A stretch of 64,000 bases of DNA from Terribacillus saccharophilus (GCA_900110015.1 FOCD01000001.1:186001-250000); one strand, 5' to 3'. Positions 10,556 to 19,183 are shown, counted from the stretch's first letter. The notes: generated by a model from the letters alone, not told the origin. Numbers and translations are program-made.

Positions 10556-10595
10556 AAGATCTGCGTTCTAATAAAGAACGCAGATCTTTTATTTT
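10556..10595 (+). terminator. Terminator after the SDR gene
   Basis: A 13-bp perfect stem (AAGATCTGCGTTC and its complement) with a 7-base loop precedes a T-rich tail. Confidence 0.9.
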
Positions 10596-10620
10596 TACCT
10601 GGTTCCTTATGAGAGGTTTA

Positions 10621-10639
10621 AATGAAATTGAATTTCATT
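10621..10639. promoter_or_regulatory. Perfect 9-1-9 palindrome, candidate RpiR operator
   Basis: AATGAAATT-G-AATTTCATT lies 115 bases before the Gfo/Idh operon. TGAAA...TTTCA dyads are common operators for RpiR-type regulators, and one is encoded at the far end of the operon. There is no T tract on either side, so it is not an evident terminator. Confidence 0.55.
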
Positions 10640-10753
10640 AATTTACAAGAATCAGCCTTATTTTGTAAGCGGATACCAATATGCTTCAGATATATATTTT
10701 TTTAGAAAGACAGGTGGTATTATTATCTCAAATAAAGAGGGAGAGGATCGCAC

Positions 10754-11776
10754 ATGTTGACAATAGCTTTTATCGGTTTTGGTAACAGTGTTGTGAACTA
10801 TCACTTGCCTTATATTGAGAGAAGAAACAATATCCAAGTAAAGAGCATCTTTAGGAGAGAAGAAGATCGCATAGGTGATACAGACCGTGAGAATTGGTAT
10901 CCTTCGATACAATTCACAACGTATCTGGAGGAAGTGTTGCAAGATAGTGAGATTGATTTAATTGTTGTTAGCACCCATGTAGACTCCCATGCACATTATG
11001 CTAAATTAGCTTTGGAAGCAGGGAAACACGTTTTAGTGGAAAAGCCGTTTGCATCGTTAGTTGAAGAAGCTGAAGAAATCTTTGCCATTGCAAAGGAAAA
11101 AAATCTTATTGCAATGTCTAACCAAAACAGAAGATATGATGGTGATTTTCTGACGTTGAAAAAGATTATAGAGAGCGGCGTGCTAGGCAATATAATTGAA
11201 CTTCAATCACATTATAATTATTTCCGTCCTGATAGCATTACACCAGGATTCGGTTTACTTCATGGATTAGCAGTACATACAATCGACCAGATCATTTCCC
11301 TATTCGGAGAACCGGAAAGCACGCACTATGATGTGAGGAGCATTTATTATCCTGGAGAATCTGACGATTACATTGATATTGATTTTCGTTATGGAATGCT
11401 CAAAGCAACCGTAAAATGTAGTCTGAGTGTAAAGATTGATCATCCGAAATTTATCATCCATGGAGATAAAGGAAGCTTTGTAAAGTACAGCAGCGGCCAT
11501 CAAAATAAGAATCCTCATGGTCCTACCGTGGTTTCTTTTGATCAAGAAGCTGAAAGTAACTGGGGGATGTTGTTTTATGAAGATGAAAAGGGAAAGGAGT
11601 ATCGTGAATCCGTTCCGTCTGAAGTAACAGATTACGCAATTTTATATGAAGAACTGTACAAAGCAATACATGATGATAGTGAGAAACCAGTGAAAGACGA
11701 AGAGGTAATCACTGTTATGAGAATACTGGAAAATGGTATCGCAGCCGCAAAGAAAGAACAGCAAATAAAACTTTAA
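10754..11776 (+). CDS. Gfo/Idh/MocA family oxidoreductase (first of pair)
   Basis: A 340-residue NAD(P)-dependent dehydrogenase of the glucose-fructose/inositol oxidoreductase family. A Rossmann start (TIAFIGFGNSVVNYH), the conserved VEKPFAS motif and the C-terminal beta-sheet domain with the GLAVHTIDQIISLFG catalytic His-Asp region are present. These features fit oxidation or reduction of a sugar or polyol ring hydroxyl. The substrate is unknown. It is separated by only 15 bases from a second family member, so the two likely act on one pathway, with control by the RpiR-type regulator downstream. Confidence 0.88.
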   Translation: MLTIAFIGFGNSVVNYHLPYIERRNNIQVKSIFRREEDRIGDTDRENWYPSIQFTTYLEEVLQDSEIDLIVVSTHVDSHAHYAKLALEAGKHVLVEKPFASLVEEAEEIFAIAKEKNLIAMSNQNRRYDGDFLTLKKIIESGVLGNIIELQSHYNYFRPDSITPGFGLLHGLAVHTIDQIISLFGEPESTHYDVRSIYYPGESDDYIDIDFRYGMLKATVKCSLSVKIDHPKFIIHGDKGSFVKYSSGHQNKNPHGPTVVSFDQEAESNWGMLFYEDEKGKEYRESVPSEVTDYAILYEELYKAIHDDSEKPVKDEEVITVMRILENGIAAAKKEQQIKL

Positions 11777-11791
11777 GCAGGAGTGAATGCA

Positions 11792-12775
11792 ATGAGAATA
11801 GCTACAATTGGTACTGGATCTATAGTTGATGAATTTCTTCAAGCTGTCGAACAAGTGGAAACGGCAGAGTGTATAGCGATGTATTCGAGGAAACTAGAGA
11901 CGGCGAAAGAGTTAGCAGAAAAATATAAGATAAAGTCGATTTATACGAGTCTAGACGAGATGTATCAGAATCCTGATATCGAATGTATTTATATAGCATC
12001 TCCCAACAGCCTACACTTTGATCATGCATTTCAGGCACTATCGAGCGGAAAACATGTTATATGTGAAAAGCCGTTTACTTCCACAGTTGAGGAAGCAGAA
12101 AAACTAATCGCACTTGCTAAAGAGAAGAAGCTTTTCCTTTTTGACGCAATATCTAATATACATCTGCCGAATTTCAAATTAATCAAAGAAAATCTAGCAC
12201 TCTTAGGACCTATAAGGTTCGTACAATGCAATTATAGCCAGTATTCCAGGAAGTATAATCAACTCTTGAATGGTGAAACACCAAATGTCTTCAATCCTGC
12301 TTTTTCTGGTGGAGCGCTTTTAGATATCAACATATATAACTTACATTTTGTCACTCGTCTTTTTGGTTCTCCTGATGACATTTCTTATACCGCAAATAAG
12401 CATCCAAATGGTATTGATACTTCTGGAGTACTTGTTATGAAATATCCCAATTTCATCAGTGAATGCGTAGGGTCAAAGGATACACAGGGAATGAATTTCG
12501 TTTTGATACAAGGAGAAAATGGATATTTGCACGTTAAAGATGGAGCTAATGGGTGCCGGAGTGTATTTATCCATACTAATGATCAAGAAGTGAATTTAAA
12601 TGCACAAACGTCAATGAATCGATTGTTTTATGAGCTAGCTGAATTCGAAGGAATTGTTCAGAGAGAAGATTACAGCAGCTGTTACAAATTATTAGAACAT
12701 ACATTGGAAGTTGTCCGAGAAACAGTAAAAGCAAGAACTGATGCTAAAATTGTATTTGCTGCAGATAAAAGATAA
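11792..12775 (+). CDS. Gfo/Idh/MocA family oxidoreductase (second of pair)
   Basis: A 327-residue paralogue of the upstream dehydrogenase. It has a Rossmann GTGSIVDEF start, the active-site CEKPFTS motif, and a catalytic-region GGALLDINIYNLHFVTRLFG. The ATG at 11792 is chosen because AGGAG sits 8 bases upstream; an in-frame GTG at 11783 overlaps that ribosome site. The short gap to the first gene and the shared terminator make a two-gene operon. The substrate is unknown. Two consecutive Gfo/Idh enzymes often serve oxidation and re-reduction of one sugar derivative, which is inference here. Confidence 0.88.
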   Translation: MRIATIGTGSIVDEFLQAVEQVETAECIAMYSRKLETAKELAEKYKIKSIYTSLDEMYQNPDIECIYIASPNSLHFDHAFQALSSGKHVICEKPFTSTVEEAEKLIALAKEKKLFLFDAISNIHLPNFKLIKENLALLGPIRFVQCNYSQYSRKYNQLLNGETPNVFNPAFSGGALLDINIYNLHFVTRLFGSPDDISYTANKHPNGIDTSGVLVMKYPNFISECVGSKDTQGMNFVLIQGENGYLHVKDGANGCRSVFIHTNDQEVNLNAQTSMNRLFYELAEFEGIVQREDYSSCYKLLEHTLEVVRETVKARTDAKIVFAADKR

Positions 12776-12801
12776 GAGTCGAATCTAATTCGACTCTTTT
12801 T
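12775..12801. terminator. Bidirectional terminator between Gfo/Idh operon and RpiR gene
   Basis: The stem AGAGTCGAAT/ATTCGACTCT with a 3-base loop and flanking A and T runs serves the convergent genes on both sides. Confidence 0.88.
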
Positions 12802-13588
12802 ATTTATGAGTAACGCTGCTTAAGTAGAGCACATCAAAGATATATTTTGTAGAAAGAGTATAGATGTTCTTATGCACTTCTGGCTGCTCATTTAGTACAT
12901 AAGCTGTTAGATTAGCATCACAGTGCTTTGCTAAAGGTGAGACACTGCTGCCAGAGATGGAAACGCAATGCTGATTTTGTTTTTGCAGTATTCTCGATGC
13001 ATCTATCATTGCTTTATTGCGACCTGTGTGAGAAATGATAAAAGAAACAACTTTTTTATCGTCATTGATTTGATTCAGATAATGCAGGTTTACACTGTTG
13101 AATGCATTGGACTTATAACCAATCTCGTTCCATCTAGCAGATGCTTGCTGAGCCGTATAATAGTTTGTGTCCATACCATATATATCAATTGAATCAGATT
13201 GAACAATCCAATCCAGTATCTTGAGCAGATCGTTTTTGTTCAGCATTTTTCTTGTTTCAGTCAATGCCTGATCATAGAATGTCAATATAGAATCCGTTTC
13301 AGGCAATCCGCTATTATCTTCTTCCACTGAGGAATTATCATTCAATGGCGTTCCCTGTATACCTATCTCCAATGCCAGTTTTAACTGAAAGTCTGGGTAG
13401 CCTTTCGTTCCGAGTTTCTTACATAGCCTCACTACAGTAGGGGGACTCGTATATGTAAGCTGAGCTAATTGTTGTGCAGAGTTCGTAAATACAATAGAAG
13501 GATTCTGCAAAATAAAATCTACTATATGCTGCTCCTGTGTGGTTAGATTATGAAGATACTTCATCTTGTTGAGTAACATGTTGAACAT
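12800..13588 (-). CDS. MurR/RpiR family transcriptional regulator
   Basis: A 262-residue sugar-responsive regulator. An N-terminal HTH_6 domain (QQLAQLTYTSPPTVVRLCKKLGTKGYPDF in the family order, residues 38-66) is followed by a linker and a C-terminal SIS domain (about residues 120-255) that normally binds a phosphosugar. It is convergent with the Gfo/Idh operon and shares its terminator, so it probably controls that operon through the palindrome at 10621. The start is uncertain: GAAGGG lies only 2 bases before the first ATG and 11 before a second in-frame ATG at 13579. Confidence 0.87.
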   Translation of the reverse strand: MFNMLLNKMKYLHNLTTQEQHIVDFILQNPSIVFTNSAQQLAQLTYTSPPTVVRLCKKLGTKGYPDFQLKLALEIGIQGTPLNDNSSVEEDNSGLPETDSILTFYDQALTETRKMLNKNDLLKILDWIVQSDSIDIYGMDTNYYTAQQASARWNEIGYKSNAFNSVNLHYLNQINDDKKVVSFIISHTGRNKAMIDASRILQKQNQHCVSISGSSVSPLAKHCDANLTAYVLNEQPEVHKNIYTLSTKYIFDVLYLSSVTHK

Positions 13589-13674
13589 ATCCCTTCTTCG
13601 TACTATGCTAATTAATATCTTACCATCACTTAGCCAAAAAACATTCCAGTGCCGTGTAGTTGATTTATTCTAAA

Positions 13675-13706
13675 AGAAGAGGTGCTCCTATCGGAGCACC
13701 TCTTCT
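13675..13706. terminator. Long perfect hairpin, probably a terminator for the minus-strand CarD-like gene
   Basis: The 14-bp perfect stem AGAAGAGGTGCTCC/GGAGCACCTCTTCT with a 4-base loop has only short A/T flanks. It lies 80 bases beyond the stop of the CarD-like gene. Confidence 0.65.
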
Positions 13707-13784
13707 TTATAGGACTAGTAATTCTTTTTCTTTCAACGCCTGAGGCGATTAATAATTGCCCAATAGAATATAAATACTTAAACC

Positions 13785-14285
13785 TTACCTAAAAGTAGGC
13801 GCATCTATTTTAAAACGTTCTTCAACTAAAGCTTTGACGTCAGAAGAGGCTTGATCATATGAAATATTCTTTATTTCCTGTATTTCTCCTATGAGGAACT
13901 CTTCTGCATTTTTATATATTTTTTTGTCTGATTGAGATAAACGGCCGTCCGTTGTATGAAAGTGCATCAAATCTCTTATAATTTGACTGATTTCTAACGT
14001 GGTACCTGATTTCATCTTAACATCCAAGACTTTTGATCGTTCACTTACTGAAGAAGGCAAAGGAACACCATTGTCATAGAAATCTAATTTTACCTGCTCT
14101 AATTGTTCTAAAGAAATGATTGGGCGAAGACCATTCTGGTTTTCGCTTTGACTCGGTACAAACACATGTAACTTTCTGTAAGGAAAGAATATTTTGAAAT
14201 ACTCTCTTTCCCTAATGAATTCCGTTGATTCTATGGTCCCTGTTCCGTGAAAAGGATAGAATACACTATCTCCGCCTTTAAGCAA
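13785..14285 (-). CDS. CarD/TRCF-type RNA polymerase-binding protein
   Basis: A 166-residue protein with a CarD/CdnL-like N-terminal RNA polymerase interaction domain: KGGDSVFYPFHGTGTIES, then VFVPSQSENQNGLRPIIS. A helical C-terminal domain follows (from about residue 75). Family members bind the RNA polymerase beta subunit and modulate promoter open complexes; B. subtilis YdeB is of this type. The start is a TTG with AAGGGAG upstream, and a TATAAT hexamer is visible further upstream on the same strand. It is a single gene between an RpiR gene and the T-box array, and its targets cannot be inferred. Confidence 0.85.
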   Translation of the reverse strand: MLKGGDSVFYPFHGTGTIESTEFIREREYFKIFFPYRKLHVFVPSQSENQNGLRPIISLEQLEQVKLDFYDNGVPLPSSVSERSKVLDVKMKSGTTLEISQIIRDLMHFHTTDGRLSQSDKKIYKNAEEFLIGEIQEIKNISYDQASSDVKALVEERFKIDAPTFR

Positions 14286-14512
14286 ATTAACAATCTCCCT
14301 TCAAAGATACTTCTATTATAACACATACTTGATCTACACATTTTTGTGCTTTTTATGTAAATATTCAGTAAGTTGATTAATTACTTTTAAAAACTAAGTG
14401 TTATATAAACAAAGGTAATAGATTCGTCATTTGATTACAGCGAAAACAGTGCTGTAGATACGTGTCTAAGGATTATATGCGAACTGAACAAAATAAAATA
14501 ACAATAAATGTA

Positions 14513-14541
14513 TTGATTTTTTATGACATATCCTGTAGGAT
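14513..14541 (+). promoter_or_regulatory. Promoter for the triple T-box leader
   Basis: TTGATT and TAGGAT are separated by 17 bases, placing the transcript start just before the first T-box at about 14563. The segment 14286-14512 further upstream shows nothing else I can identify. Confidence 0.6.
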
Positions 14542-14562
14542 ACTCAATATATTAATAAATGA

Positions 14563-14805
14563 GCGTTGAACGGATTACAGTAATGTGTGTTCTCCCTGTT
14601 AGAGAGAGCTGACGGATGGTGCAAGTCAGTACAAAGAACAGCATGAATTACGATTCTGGAGCATCTTCTTCGAACCGGTTGGTGAGGGGAAGACGGTTAA
14701 TAGCCGTTATGAGTAATGAGATATCGACATATTAATTATGTTGATAATTAGGGTGGTACCGCGTAAATCACGTCCCTGCTGATACTTTTCAGCAGGGATT
14801 TTTTT
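14563..14805 (+). promoter_or_regulatory. T-box leader copy 1 (UAC, Tyr specifier)
   Basis: Specifier loop AGTA ... GAAT-TAC puts UAC at 14649-14651. The T-box GGGTGGTACCGCG starts at 14751, and the terminator TCCCTGCTGA/TCAGCAGGGA plus seven T is at 14773-14805. This is the most diverged of three copies spaced exactly 274 bases apart. Confidence 0.93.
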
Positions 14806-14836
14806 GTTTTTTAAGAAACTAACTAAATAAATGATA

Positions 14837-15079
14837 GCAATGAATGGATTATAGTAGTGCATGTTCTCCCTGAAACAGAGAGCTGACGGATGGTGTGAGT
14901 CAGTACAAAGAACAGCATGAATTACGATCCAGGAGCTTTCTTCTTCGAACCGGTTGGTGAGGGGAGGACGGTTAATAGCCGTTATGATAATGAGATATTG
15001 ACATATTAACTATGTTGATAATTAGGGTGGTACCGCGTAAATCACGTCCCTGCTGATACTTTTCAGCAGGGATTTTTTT
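14837..15079 (+). promoter_or_regulatory. T-box leader copy 2 (UAC, Tyr specifier)
   Basis: The specifier UAC is at 14923-14925, the base helix is TGGAT/ATCCA, the T-box is at 15025-15037, and a complete intrinsic terminator is at 15047-15079. It is nearly identical to copy 3, including the spacer in front. Confidence 0.93.
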
Positions 15080-15110
15080 GTTTTTTAAGAAACTAACTAA
15101 ATAAATGATA

Positions 15111-15353
15111 GCAATGAATGAATTGAAGTAGTGCATGTTCTCCCTGATACAGAGAGCTGACGGGTGGTGTGAGTCAGTACAAAGAACAGCATGAATTACG
15201 ATCCAGGAGCTTTCTTCTTCGAACCGGTTGGTGAGGGGAGGACGGTTAATAGCCGTTATGATAATGAGATATTGACATATTAACTATGTTGATAATTAGG
15301 GTGGTACCGCGTAAATCACGTCCCTGCTGATACTTTTTCAGCAGGGACTTTTT
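15111..15353 (+). promoter_or_regulatory. T-box leader copy 3 (UAC, Tyr specifier)
   Basis: The specifier UAC is at 15197-15199, the T-box at 15299-15311, and the terminator at 15321-15353. The base helix carries one mismatch (TGAAT against ATCCA) compared with copy 2. The permease unit follows directly. Confidence 0.92.
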
Positions 15354-15385
15354 GTTTGGTTAGACAGTTAAGGAGGTGGTTAACC

Positions 15386-15490
15386 GTGGATGATGATTAT
15401 TACTATACAAAATTAATCAGAACAAGATTTGATATAGAAAGAGGAGAAGAAAATGAGTCAGAATGGTTTGCGGAAAGAGCTTTTACCTAG
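15386..15490 (+). CDS. Putative tyrosine-rich leader peptide (34 aa) overlapping the permease start
   Basis: A GTG start lies 5 bases after the strong ribosome site AGGAGGTGGT. The short frame reads MDDDYYYTKLIRTRF... and ends at a TAG at 15488, overlapping the first 38 bases of the permease gene in another frame. Three consecutive tyrosine codons (TAT TAC TAT at 15398-15406) sit behind three tyrosine-specific T-boxes, so a regulatory leader role is plausible. Ribosomes moving past these codons would cover the permease ribosome site at 15441-15446. Real translation is inferred from the ribosome site and codon content only. Confidence 0.5.
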   Translation: MDDDYYYTKLIRTRFDIERGEENESEWFAERAFT

Positions 15491-16817
15491 GCACGTACAG
15501 TTTTTAGCCTTAGCGGGTATGATTGGTACCGGTATTTTTAAAGGAAGCGGAGAGACATTAGGAATTGCGGGACCAGGTGTAGTTGTTTCCTACTTGCTTG
15601 GCGGAGTTTTATTGCTGATCGTCATGGTTGCGTTAGCTGAAATGGCGGTTGTGTATCCGAATCATAATGTGCAGCATTTAGTTCATAAGGCATTTGGATT
15701 TCATATATCCTTCATCGTTGGATGGCTGTACTGGATTAACTGGACACTTGTTACGGTAGTAGAAATATTAGCGGCAGGCTCATTTTTGCAGTTTTGGTTT
15801 TCTGATACGCCGCTGTGGCTGTTAAGCGCAATTTGTGCAGCACTTATCATTGGAATAAACAGCCTACAAGTTAAATTTTACGGAGAAATGGAATTTTGGT
15901 TTGCCAGCATTAAGATTATTGCTCTTGTACTATTTATCTTATTGGGTGGTGCAGTTTTACTTGGTTTGACGGACTTTGCTCCGAATACACCAACACAGCA
16001 TCTGTTTGGACATGGCGGCTTCTTCCCAAATGGTATGCAAGGAGTATTTGCAGCCTGCTTGATTGTCATGTTTTCCTTTGGAGGATCTGAGTTAATTGGA
16101 GTAGCGATTTCTGAAACAAAAGATGTGAGAAAGGTATTGCCGAAAGTAATCAAAGGTGTCGTTTGGCGTGTATTGCTGTTTTACATTGCGCCTATCACAA
16201 TCATTGCTGGACTTATCCCTTGGAATCAAGTTGCCGGAACAGAAAGTCCATTCATTCAAGTAATGGATGCAATCGGTATACCAGGTGTAGCGCACGTAAT
16301 GAATTTCATACTTTTAACGGCAGTTCTTTCTGCTGCTAACTCGGGTATGTTTGCTACTTCCAGAACAATGTTTTCATTGGCCGAAAAAGGAGAAGCACCA
16401 AAGGTATTAACGAAGACTTCTAAATCAGGTGCTCCAATAAATGCTATATCTCTAAATGGTGTGCTATTGTTGGTGGGAGCTGGACTGGCGTATTTTGCGC
16501 CGGAAAGTATTATTGGAACGATGATGACAATTCCTGGATTCACCATGCTGCTGCTATGGCTGAGTATTTGTGCAGCGCAGTTGAAATTGCGCCGTGGATA
16601 CGCAGAGATGCCACACTTCAAAATGAAGCTGTTTCCAACAACTACAATTGTAGGGATTGCAGGACTTGGTATCATTTTAATAGGATCAACATTCAGTAAA
16701 GGTATTTCAGTAGGAACGGTAGTTTGTTTTACAGCTTTAGCAGTACTAATTGTACTGGCACTAATTATGGGGCGGAAAAAGAGAGAAGAAGAAACAAAAT
16801 TTAAAAATGCTCAGTAA
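15453..16817 (+). CDS. APC superfamily amino acid permease, probable tyrosine/aromatic transporter
   Basis: A 454-residue integral membrane protein with about 12 hydrophobic segments. The APC N-terminal signature HVQFLALAGMIGTGIFKGSG places it in the amino acid transporter (AAT/GABA permease-like) branch. Family members import amino acids by proton symport. The three upstream T-boxes all read UAC, so the likely substrate is tyrosine or another aromatic amino acid; the protein alone does not prove this. The ATG at 15453 has GAGGAG upstream, within the leader ORF. A terminator follows, so this is the only major gene of the unit. Confidence 0.9.
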   Translation: MSQNGLRKELLPRHVQFLALAGMIGTGIFKGSGETLGIAGPGVVVSYLLGGVLLLIVMVALAEMAVVYPNHNVQHLVHKAFGFHISFIVGWLYWINWTLVTVVEILAAGSFLQFWFSDTPLWLLSAICAALIIGINSLQVKFYGEMEFWFASIKIIALVLFILLGGAVLLGLTDFAPNTPTQHLFGHGGFFPNGMQGVFAACLIVMFSFGGSELIGVAISETKDVRKVLPKVIKGVVWRVLLFYIAPITIIAGLIPWNQVAGTESPFIQVMDAIGIPGVAHVMNFILLTAVLSAANSGMFATSRTMFSLAEKGEAPKVLTKTSKSGAPINAISLNGVLLLVGAGLAYFAPESIIGTMMTIPGFTMLLLWLSICAAQLKLRRGYAEMPHFKMKLFPTTTIVGIAGLGIILIGSTFSKGISVGTVVCFTALAVLIVLALIMGRKKREEETKFKNAQ

Positions 16818-16837
16818 GCCTATATAGGCTGTGTGAA

Positions 16838-16865
16838 AGAGTCACTTATGTGGCTCTTTTTTTAA
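16838..16865 (+). terminator. Terminator after the permease gene
   Basis: The 9-bp stem AAGAGTCAC/GTGGCTCTT (one G-U pair) with a TTAT loop is followed by a T run. Confidence 0.85.
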
Positions 16866-16943
16866 TTTTAAGGATAAGGATTTCGCAAAAGAGACAAAGG
16901 ACGTCAAATTTCACCAAATAGTCTAAAAAGTAGTAAAAAAGCC

Positions 16944-16994
16944 TTGATTAACTAATACAACTAATTGTATCATTGATAATGAGAACCAATATCA
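16944..16994 (+). promoter_or_regulatory. Promoter with overlapping Fur box
   Basis: TTGATT and TATCAT are 18 bases apart, followed immediately by TGATAATGAGAACCAATATCA (16974-16994), a good match to the Bacillus Fur box TGATAATNATTATCA in its extended form. Iron-bound Fur would block the start of the siderophore operon. Confidence 0.82.
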
Positions 16995-17103
16995 ATTAGA
17001 GAGGGCTAAAAGATAGTCGATTTCTTAGATTAAGTTTATAGCTCTAGCCACATAGTTTTGTACTAGTAAATTGTATACATAGAAAAAAGGGGAGAAATAA
17101 CAA

Positions 17104-18162
17104 ATGGTCAAAAAGCATAAATCCTTACTTAAAATGGCGATTTTTTCAGTATTGTTCCTATTAGTACTTTCAGCATGCGGTCAATCGAACACAGAGGAGA
17201 GTTCAGAAGGAAATAATTCGTCTAGCGGAGATTCTGCTTCATCTGAAGGTTATCCAATCACGATTGAACATGCTTTCGGAGAAACGGTTATTGAATCTAA
17301 GCCTGAAAGAGTAGCAACTGTTCAATGGGGTAACCAAGATGTTGCGCTTGCACTTGGCGTTGTGCCAGTAGGTTTTTCTGCAGCGAACTTCGGTGTGCAG
17401 GACGACAGCGGACTGCTTCCTTGGACTGCTGAAAAACTAAAAGAATTAGGCGAAAGTGATCCAAACGTTTATCAAGATACAGATGGTCTTGATTTTGAGG
17501 CTATTGCTGATTCACAACCGGATGTCATTCTAGCGGCTTATTCAGGTTTGACAGAAGAGGATTACAATACACTAAGCGAAATCGCACCTGTAGTAGCTTA
17601 TCCGACTTCTCCTTGGACAACGTCTTGGCGTGACCAAGTGACAATGAATGCAAAAGGTATGGGGATGGAAGAAGAAGGCGAGCAGTTAATTGCTGATACA
17701 GAGAAAACAATTGAAGAAAAAGTCAACGAGCATTCTGATATTAAAGGTAAAAAGGTTGCTTGGGTCAACTTCTCAGCAACAGATCTATCCGAGTTTCATC
17801 TATATACACCAGCTGATTCCCGAGTTGCTTTCTTAGAAGAAATGGGAATGGAATATCCTGAAAGTATCTCAGATTTAATTGAAGATGATGCTTCTTATTC
17901 TCTAAACTTAAGTGCAGAGAATGCAGACGTCCTTAATGATGCAGACATAATAATTGGTTACGGTGACGACAGTACGTACGAAGCGGTTAAAAATGATGCG
18001 CGTTTAGGACAGATTAAAGCGATTCAAAATGGTTCTGTCGTATTTATCGCTAATAACTCTGATCTAGCAGCTGCGGGAACTCCAAATCCGCTTGCGATTG
18101 AGTATACAATCGACAACTATGTAACTCAGATCGATGACGCTTTAAGTAACAATGAACAGTAA
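17104..18162 (+). CDS. Iron-siderophore ABC transporter, substrate-binding lipoprotein
   Basis: A 352-residue extracytoplasmic receptor. The signal peptide ends in the lipobox LSAC (Cys about 25), followed by a Ser/Gly/Glu-rich linker and a periplasmic-binding domain with the family start ITIEHAFGETVIESKPERVA. The likely ligand is a ferric hydroxamate or citrate-type siderophore; the protein resembles the YfiY/FhuD group, but the exact ligand cannot be read. The next gene overlaps by 11 bases, and the Fur box upstream fits iron repression. Confidence 0.93.
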   Translation: MVKKHKSLLKMAIFSVLFLLVLSACGQSNTEESSEGNNSSSGDSASSEGYPITIEHAFGETVIESKPERVATVQWGNQDVALALGVVPVGFSAANFGVQDDSGLLPWTAEKLKELGESDPNVYQDTDGLDFEAIADSQPDVILAAYSGLTEEDYNTLSEIAPVVAYPTSPWTTSWRDQVTMNAKGMGMEEEGEQLIADTEKTIEEKVNEHSDIKGKKVAWVNFSATDLSEFHLYTPADSRVAFLEEMGMEYPESISDLIEDDASYSLNLSAENADVLNDADIIIGYGDDSTYEAVKNDARLGQIKAIQNGSVVFIANNSDLAAAGTPNPLAIEYTIDNYVTQIDDALSNNEQ

Positions 18163-19183
18163 TGTAGCGAAGAGACCAGTGGGGTATAAGCGAAGCTACT
18201 ACGCAGCGATAATGCTCATGTTCTTCATACTGCTGTGTGTTAGTATAGTTGCTTCACTGGTTTTTGGATCAAGATCTGTGACGTTAGATGATTTAATGGC
18301 AGGATTATTTTTATCCAGCTCAGACTCTTACGCTGCAGCTGTTGTTAGCGAAAGGGTACCTCGAACGGTATTTAGTCTGCTGTGTGGGGGAGCGCTAGGT
18401 GTGTCTGGCGCTCTCATGCAAGCAGTAACCCGAAATCCACTGGCCGATCCTAGTATCTTAGGGGTTAACACAGGTGCATCATTGTTTGTCGTAATAGGTA
18501 TAGCATTTTTTAATATCAGCACAGCTGGTCAGTATATTTGGCTTTCAATAGTAGGAGCAATTATTACAGCTATCATTGTATACGGTATTGGTTCAATGGG
18601 GCGTACTGGCAATACGCCTCTTAAACTTGTACTGGCTGGTGCGGCAACAAGTGCAATATTATCTTCCCTGATCAGTGCGATCATGCTTCCTCGCTCTTTT
18701 GTAATGGATCAGTTCAGGTTCTGGCAAGTAGGAAGTGTGGGTGCTGCAAATTGGGATTTCATTGCAATCTTTTTACCATTTTTAGTTTCTGGAATCCTGC
18801 TGGCTTTCATAATGGCGCCATCGCTTAATGCGCTGCTGCTTGGAGACGAAATTGCAACAGGCCAAGGAGTTCGTACGGGATTATTAACGTTAGTATCCGC
18901 TTTTACAGGAGTCATTTTGTGCGGAGCAGTTACAGCATTGGCTGGTCCTATTGGTTTTATTGGTTTGCTCGCGACGCATTTGATGCGACTTATCTTTGGT
19001 CCGGATCTGCGTCTTATTATACCTATGTCAGCTATTTCAGGTGCTAGCATACTAACGATTGCCGATGTACTTGGCAGATTAATAGGGAGTCCTGGTGAAG
19101 TAGAAGCCGGGATTATAACTGCTTTTATTGGTGCTCCAGTATTAATACTGCTCGCAACTAAATTGAAAGTGCGGTCGCTATGA
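18152..19183 (+). CDS. Iron-siderophore ABC transporter permease (FecCD family), subunit 1
   Basis: A 343-residue membrane protein with about nine to ten segments. The FecCD motifs are clear: SERVPRTVFSLLCGGALGVSG, then ALMQAVTRNPLADPSILGVN, and the ATPase-contact region GPIGFIGLLATHLMRLIFG. It forms the translocation pore with the next gene product. The start overlaps the end of the lipoprotein gene and the stop overlaps the next ATG, consistent with tight translational coupling. Confidence 0.95.
   Translation: MNSNVAKRPVGYKRSYYAAIMLMFFILLCVSIVASLVFGSRSVTLDDLMAGLFLSSSDSYAAAVVSERVPRTVFSLLCGGALGVSGALMQAVTRNPLADPSILGVNTGASLFVVIGIAFFNISTAGQYIWLSIVGAIITAIIVYGIGSMGRTGNTPLKLVLAGAATSAILSSLISAIMLPRSFVMDQFRFWQVGSVGAANWDFIAIFLPFLVSGILLAFIMAPSLNALLLGDEIATGQGVRTGLLTLVSAFTGVILCGAVTALAGPIGFIGLLATHLMRLIFGPDLRLIIPMSAISGASILTIADVLGRLIGSPGEVEAGIITAFIGAPVLILLATKLKVRSL

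Noticed and set aside
14563-15353. Triple 274-base repeats as a mobile or attachment element
   Set aside because: Each unit is a complete T-box leader with specifier, T-box and terminator; no terminal repeats or transposase.
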